The notes under the pieces were generated by a model. The model saw nothing but the letters and a program-made list of their open reading frames with translations, did no database searches and was not told the origin of the DNA. Positions 60,650-64,000 of a stretch of 64,000 bases of DNA are shown here, piece by piece; within the stretch, counting starts at the first letter, position 1; each line of letters begins with the position of its first letter. The DNA comes from Eubacterium_G segne (GTDB lineage: Bacteria; Bacillota; Clostridia; Lachnospirales; Lachnospiraceae): NCBI RefSeq assembly GCF_014287775.1, contig NZ_JACOOZ010000001.1, positions 1-64,000 on the forward strand, written 5' to 3'. The position numbers and the translations under genes were made by a program.

Positions 60650-61489
60650 TTATTCCTTCCCAACTTTCTTTGCTGCCAGACCTGACAGTCCGTTAATAAT
60701 TAATACAATTACAAGAAGTATTACTGCCGTAGCATATGCCTGATTAGTGTACAATCCTTCATTTAACAGCGAATACATATGTACCGCCAGGGTTCTGGTA
60801 GATGAAAACAGACTCTTTGGCACTTCTGCCACTGTTCCTGCTGTAAATATAAGAGCTGCACTTTCTCCTACAATTCGTCCAATGGCAAGAATTACTCCCG
60901 ATAATATTCCGGGGATTGCTGCCGGAAGAACAATAACGAATATTGTTCTAAGCTTTCCTGCCCCAAGTCCATAGCTTCCTTCTCTAAACATATCAGGAAC
61001 TGCCAAAAGAGATTCCTCGGTAGTTCTTACTATTGTTGGTAAAACCATCATGGTAAGGGTAAGTACACCTGCTAACAGTGAGTTTCCCCACTTAAGTAAT
61101 AATACAAATACAATAAATCCAAAAAGACCAAATACAATAGAAGGAATACCTGCTAATGTTTCCGTTGTAAGTCTTATTACCTTAACTAATTTTGAGTTTC
61201 TCTTTGAGTATTCTACCAGATATATTGCTGCTGCAATTCCAATAGGTACTGCTAATAACAGTGTTAAAAATACCATTATAATTGTGTTTATAATTGCCGG
61301 CGTCATTGATACATTTTCTGTATTATACTTCCATGCAAATAAATCCGGTGTTATATATGGGATTCCGTTTACAAGTATGTATATAACCAGATAAATCATT
61401 GATGCCACCGTAATTGTAACGGCTAATAATATTAAAATGAGCATAATTAACGAGCCCGGCTTTCTCAAATATTCTTTTACTTTATTCAT
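60650..61489 (-). CDS. pstA: Phosphate ABC transporter permease PstA
   Basis: This protein of about 279 residues has six membrane segments and an EAA-type loop (EESLLAVPDMFREGSYGLGAGK). ATG 61489 is preferred, since GGAG lies at proper distance (ATG 61495 is too close). It lies three bases before pstB. Confidence 0.95.
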   Translation of the reverse strand: MNKVKEYLRKPGSLIMLILILLAVTITVASMIYLVIYILVNGIPYITPDLFAWKYNTENVSMTPAIINTIIMVFLTLLLAVPIGIAAAIYLVEYSKRNSKLVKVIRLTTETLAGIPSIVFGLFGFIVFVLLLKWGNSLLAGVLTLTMMVLPTIVRTTEESLLAVPDMFREGSYGLGAGKLRTIFVIVLPAAIPGILSGVILAIGRIVGESAALIFTAGTVAEVPKSLFSSTRTLAVHMYSLLNEGLYTNQAYATAVILLVIVLIINGLSGLAAKKVGKE

Positions 61490-61500
61490 AACCATTCTCC

Positions 61501-62352
61501 TTAACTCTCACTTCTTCTATTTAAAATCGAGAAACATACGTTTATTATTAAAATGAATACAAATAATACGACCGCCGTGGCAATAAGTGCCTTTCTGTGT
61601 AATCCTGTGGAATAAGCCATTTCCAACACAATGTTAGTTGTAAGGGTTCTTGTTCCACTAAGAATACTGTCCGGGAAAATCGGCTGGTTTCCTGCTATCA
61701 TAACCACCGCCATTGTTTCACCAATTGCTCTTCCCATTCCAAGAATTATTCCTGACATAACTCCTGACTTAGCAGCGGGTATCACTGTTTTAAATATGCT
61801 TCTTTCCTTTGTTGCTCCCAGCGCCAGTGCCCCTTCAAAATAACTGATCGGCACTGCTCTTATAGATGATTCCGCAGTGTTAATTATGGTTGGGAGAATC
61901 ATCATCCCAAGGAGGATAGATGCTGCAAGAATCCCTTTTCCGCTGGTACCAAATATATCCTGAATAGCCGGAACTATCGCTACTAAACCAAAGAAACCAT
62001 ATATAATAGAAGGTATTCCGGCCATCAGGTTAATGATAGGTTTTATTACTTTATATAATGTAGAGGGACAGTATTTTGCGAGGAATACTGCAGTAAGAAG
62101 ACCTATCGGTACACCTATTATCATTGCACCGGCAGTAACATAAATACTGCCAATAATCATTGGACCTATACCGAATATTCCCTGACCCGGCTTCCATTCC
62201 GTTCCAAAAAGAAATTTGATAGGCCCTATTTCCTGTATTGCCGGCATACCATTAGCGAACATAAATATACAAATAAGTACAACTGCCGCAATTGATATAC
62301 ATGCACATACAAGAAATACTATTTTCATTAAGAATTCTAATCCTTTATTCAA
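61501..62352 (-). CDS. pstC: Phosphate ABC transporter permease PstC
   Basis: This 283-residue permease has six membrane segments and an EAA loop (ESSIRAVPISYFEGALALGATK). TTG 62352 is eight bases after GGAG and is the likely start; ATG at residue 10 is an alternative. It lies 77 bases after pstS with a hairpin between. Confidence 0.95.
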   Translation of the reverse strand: MNKGLEFLMKIVFLVCACISIAAVVLICIFMFANGMPAIQEIGPIKFLFGTEWKPGQGIFGIGPMIIGSIYVTAGAMIIGVPIGLLTAVFLAKYCPSTLYKVIKPIINLMAGIPSIIYGFFGLVAIVPAIQDIFGTSGKGILAASILLGMMILPTIINTAESSIRAVPISYFEGALALGATKERSIFKTVIPAAKSGVMSGIILGMGRAIGETMAVVMIAGNQPIFPDSILSGTRTLTTNIVLEMAYSTGLHRKALIATAVVLFVFILIINVCFSILNRRSES

Positions 62353-62383
62353 AATAATTACTCCTTAACTGACTATGCAAGAA

Positions 62384-62410
62384 GCACCGCCCATTAAAAT
62401 GGTACGGTGC
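62384..62410 (-). terminator. Intercistronic hairpin between pstS and pstC
   Basis: GCACCG..CCATT pairs with TGG..CGGTGC, without a good T-run. It could weaken read-through or protect the pstS message, so that PstS is made in excess over the permeases. Confidence 0.55.
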
Positions 62411-62429
62411 AATCCTGAAAAATCATTTA

Positions 62430-63323
62430 CTATTTAACGTCTTCCCACTTTGTTGTCTCACCTGTATAAATTCCCTTAATCTGGTCACTTGTAATATCTG
62501 TTAATGGGTTAGCGTTGTTTACGACAACTGCGATACCATCCATTGCAATCTGTTTTGATGTAAGACCTGCTGATAATTCTTCATCCTTCAATTCTCTAGA
62601 TGACATACCAATCTGTGCTGCACCTTCTGTAGCTGCCTGGATACCTGCTGAAGAACCTGATTCCTGAATTTCAATTGTTACATCAGGGTTAATTGCTGTG
62701 TAAGCATCTTTGATTTTGTCCATAAGCGGTGAAACTGATGTTGAACCTGCTAATGTAATCTTACCCTTCTGCTTGCTGCCTGTATATTTTCCTTCCGGAG
62801 TAAGTCCAATATATCCTTCATCATTTACAATCTTCTGTCCTTCTTCGCTCATTACGTAAGAAATGAAGTCTTTATCTAAATCTGAAAGCTTATCCTCCTT
62901 GTAGCAAATGTTAAATGGTCTTGATACTTTATATGAACCTGCCTTAACATTTTCTGCTGTTGCCTCAGCTCCGTCAACCTTAAGTGCCTTAACATCTGTT
63001 GATAAAGAACCAAGAGATACGTAACCGATTGACTTTTCATTCTGACTTACTGTCTTAAGCATTACTGATGTACTGTTTGTGATTTCTGCTGTCTGGGTTG
63101 TAATGTCGTTATCCTGATCATCAACTATTCCCATAAGTTCTACGAAAGCTCCTCTTGTACCTGAGCCATCCTCTCTTGAGATAACTGAAATGTCTCCGGT
63201 CAGTGCTGTTGATGCATTTGTTCCTGCATCTGTTGTCTTATCATTTGATGAACTTCCACATCCTGTAAATGCCATTGTTGTAATAACTGCTGCAGTCATA
63301 ACTGCTAAAAATTTCTTTCTCAT
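62430..63323 (-). CDS. pstS: PstS-like phosphate-binding lipoprotein, circularly permuted
   Basis: This 297-residue protein has a lipoprotein signal with FTGCG (Cys 22). All PstS binding blocks are present but in swapped order. SREDGSGTRGAF (49-60) and IGYVSLGSL (99-107), which come second in usual PstS, come first. ITLAGSTSVSP (189-199), ESGSSAG (221-227) and IGMSSRE (238-244) come after. The protein ends IYTGETTKWEDVK, exactly the point that normally runs into the SREDGSGTR block. The order is seen directly; that the fold is a true circular permutant is inference. It starts the pst operon. Confidence 0.9.
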   Translation of the reverse strand: MRKKFLAVMTAAVITTMAFTGCGSSSNDKTTDAGTNASTALTGDISVISREDGSGTRGAFVELMGIVDDQDNDITTQTAEITNSTSVMLKTVSQNEKSIGYVSLGSLSTDVKALKVDGAEATAENVKAGSYKVSRPFNICYKEDKLSDLDKDFISYVMSEEGQKIVNDEGYIGLTPEGKYTGSKQKGKITLAGSTSVSPLMDKIKDAYTAINPDVTIEIQESGSSAGIQAATEGAAQIGMSSRELKDEELSAGLTSKQIAMDGIAVVVNNANPLTDITSDQIKGIYTGETTKWEDVK

Positions 63324-63386
63324 TTTGTTTTCTCCTTTAAAAAATCAATTATTTGTTTCCTTTCACGATGTATAATATTAGACTTA

Positions 63387-63415
63387 TGTAAAAAGCAATG
63401 TCACGTTAATGTTAA
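63387..63415 (-). promoter_or_regulatory. Candidate tandem Pho boxes upstream of pstS
   Basis: On the minus strand TTAACA (63415-63410), GTGACA (63404-63399) and TTTACA (63392-63387) are spaced 11 and 12 bases apart, as expected for PhoP/PhoB direct repeats on one DNA face. A TATTAT -10 element follows at 63377-63372. The operon encodes its own PhoB/PhoR. Confidence 0.6.
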
Positions 63416-63440
63416 ATCTATTTAAAATGTGGTGAGAATT

Positions 63441-63473
63441 TTTAAAGGGTCTGGCATCGCCAGACCCTTTAAA
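63441..63473. terminator. Bidirectional terminator upstream of pstS
   Basis: TTTAAAGGGTCTGGC pairs perfectly with GCCAGACCCTTTAAA. It separates the LRR gene from the pst promoter. Confidence 0.85.
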
Positions 63474-63521
63474 TAAACTCTTCTATAAATTGACAAACTC
63501 TCTAAAACTTTGATGTTCCCT

Positions 63522-64000
63522 TTAATATTCTTCAATTGTATATTTTCCGGTAGGTGGATTGTCTTTAAAGAACTGCTCCACCTGTGAGTCTTTCTTACAG
63601 TGAATCGTCAAGCCTTCTAAGCCTTCCTCTGTGTCAAATATTCCTTTTTGCATATTTTCCACAGTTTCCGGGAAATATATATCCTTTATTTCACTGTCAC
63701 CAAAAGCCCATGTTTCTATTTCATTTACACCTTCTTCAATTACTACCGTATCAATTTTAGAAAAAGAAAATGCTCCGCTTTCTATCTTTTTAACATTAGA
63801 AGGAATTGTAACTTTTTTCGTATTTAATCCTCTTTGATAGTCAGCGGACATGGCATTTTCGGCTATTGTATTTACTTCCTTCGGAATAGTAATTTCTGCT
63901 GCATTTCCAACATATGCTAAAAGATTTCCCTCTCCGTCAATTGCGAAACCATTATCGTCAACCATTCCTGATTTTTCATAATACCTGTTGGTTGAAAGAT
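63522..64000 (-). CDS. BspA-type leucine-rich-repeat protein, partial
   Basis: The frame is open to the right edge, so this is only the C-terminal 159 residues or so. It contains LRR_5/BspA repeats (AEITIPKEVNTIAENAM, KVTIPSNVKKIESGAF, TVVIEEGVNEIETWAFGDS) and ends HCKKDSQVEQFFKDN, the typical last unit. Such proteins are secreted or surface-bound. The start lies outside the window. Confidence 0.8.
   Translation of the reverse strand, partial: LSTNRYYEKSGMVDDNGFAIDGEGNLLAYVGNAAEITIPKEVNTIAENAMSADYQRGLNTKKVTIPSNVKKIESGAFSFSKIDTVVIEEGVNEIETWAFGDSEIKDIYFPETVENMQKGIFDTEEGLEGLTIHCKKDSQVEQFFKDNPPTGKYTIEEY

Overview
The window is a low-GC Firmicutes chromosome segment, most likely from a gut Lachnospiraceae or a close relative. 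The pointers are the fused FeoA-FeoB, a reverse rubrerythrin under a PerR-type regulator, NfnAB, LL-diaminopimelate aminotransferase, a T-box leader on aspS, an AzlCD pair, sortase, YkuD and BspA-type surface proteins, Thr-rich linkers, and strong AGGAGG ribosome sites. No rRNA or tRNA genes were found.

Layout. Positions 1-4250 are a decaying accessory island on the minus strand. It holds a WYL-domain regulator translationally coupled to a 59-codon stub of an exonuclease/endonuclease (EEP) gene, an RHH-like small protein, a coiled-coil gene broken by an in-frame TAG, a RelB-type antitoxin with a RelE/ParE toxin also broken by an in-frame TAG, and a ParB gene that has lost its 3' part. Positions 4250-13800 carry housekeeping genes: rlmD-like, pcrA, a DUF1836 gene, a YerC/TrpR regulator, a class D-like sortase pair, hslO and a methyltransferase. 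Positions 13900-21500 hold small membrane proteins, a SEC-C protein, purA, azlCD and nfnAB. Positions 21500-32700 hold secreted and regulatory genes: a GH128-like glycosidase, perR and reverse rubrerythrin, an Rpn-like nuclease, a Big2 protein, an XRE regulator, a NYN protein, a three-gene lipoprotein operon, a LytTR regulator with a degenerate receiver, and an operon of a secreted metzincin followed by two anchored OB/NTR-like proteins. Positions 33100-36240 form a glnA - ANTAR regulator - dapL operon. Positions 36400-54700 hold an L,D-transpeptidase, RNase H, an IS3 remnant, several cell-surface proteins, aspS with its T-box, an M18 aminopeptidase, an FeoAB fusion with an HMA protein, an NlpC/P60-like protein, an AI-2E family transporter and a polysaccharide deacetylase. 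Positions 55250-63420 are a complete phosphate regulon, pstS-C-A-B-phoU-phoB-phoR and a Na/Pi cotransporter, all on the minus strand. A BspA-like LRR gene runs off the right edge.

Most striking signals. (1) Three intergenic elements of 129-137 bp at 4276, 24311 and 43625 have unrelated stem sequences but the same fold plan: an outer closing stem, a long hairpin with a TTGC-containing loop, a small 4-bp hairpin capped by GAYA, and a third hairpin. They look like one family of structured elements. (2) The PstS protein has the family's conserved blocks in circularly permuted order. (3) The aspS T-box appears to read AAC (Asn) rather than GAC (Asp), and the enzyme carries the RDHGG signature of a non-discriminating AspRS. 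(4) A HExxHxxGxxD metzincin sits in an operon with two possible TIMP/NTR-like partners. (5) Two in-frame amber codons lie 0.75 kb apart in the accessory island.

All calls rest on reading the sequence. No database search or folding program was run.
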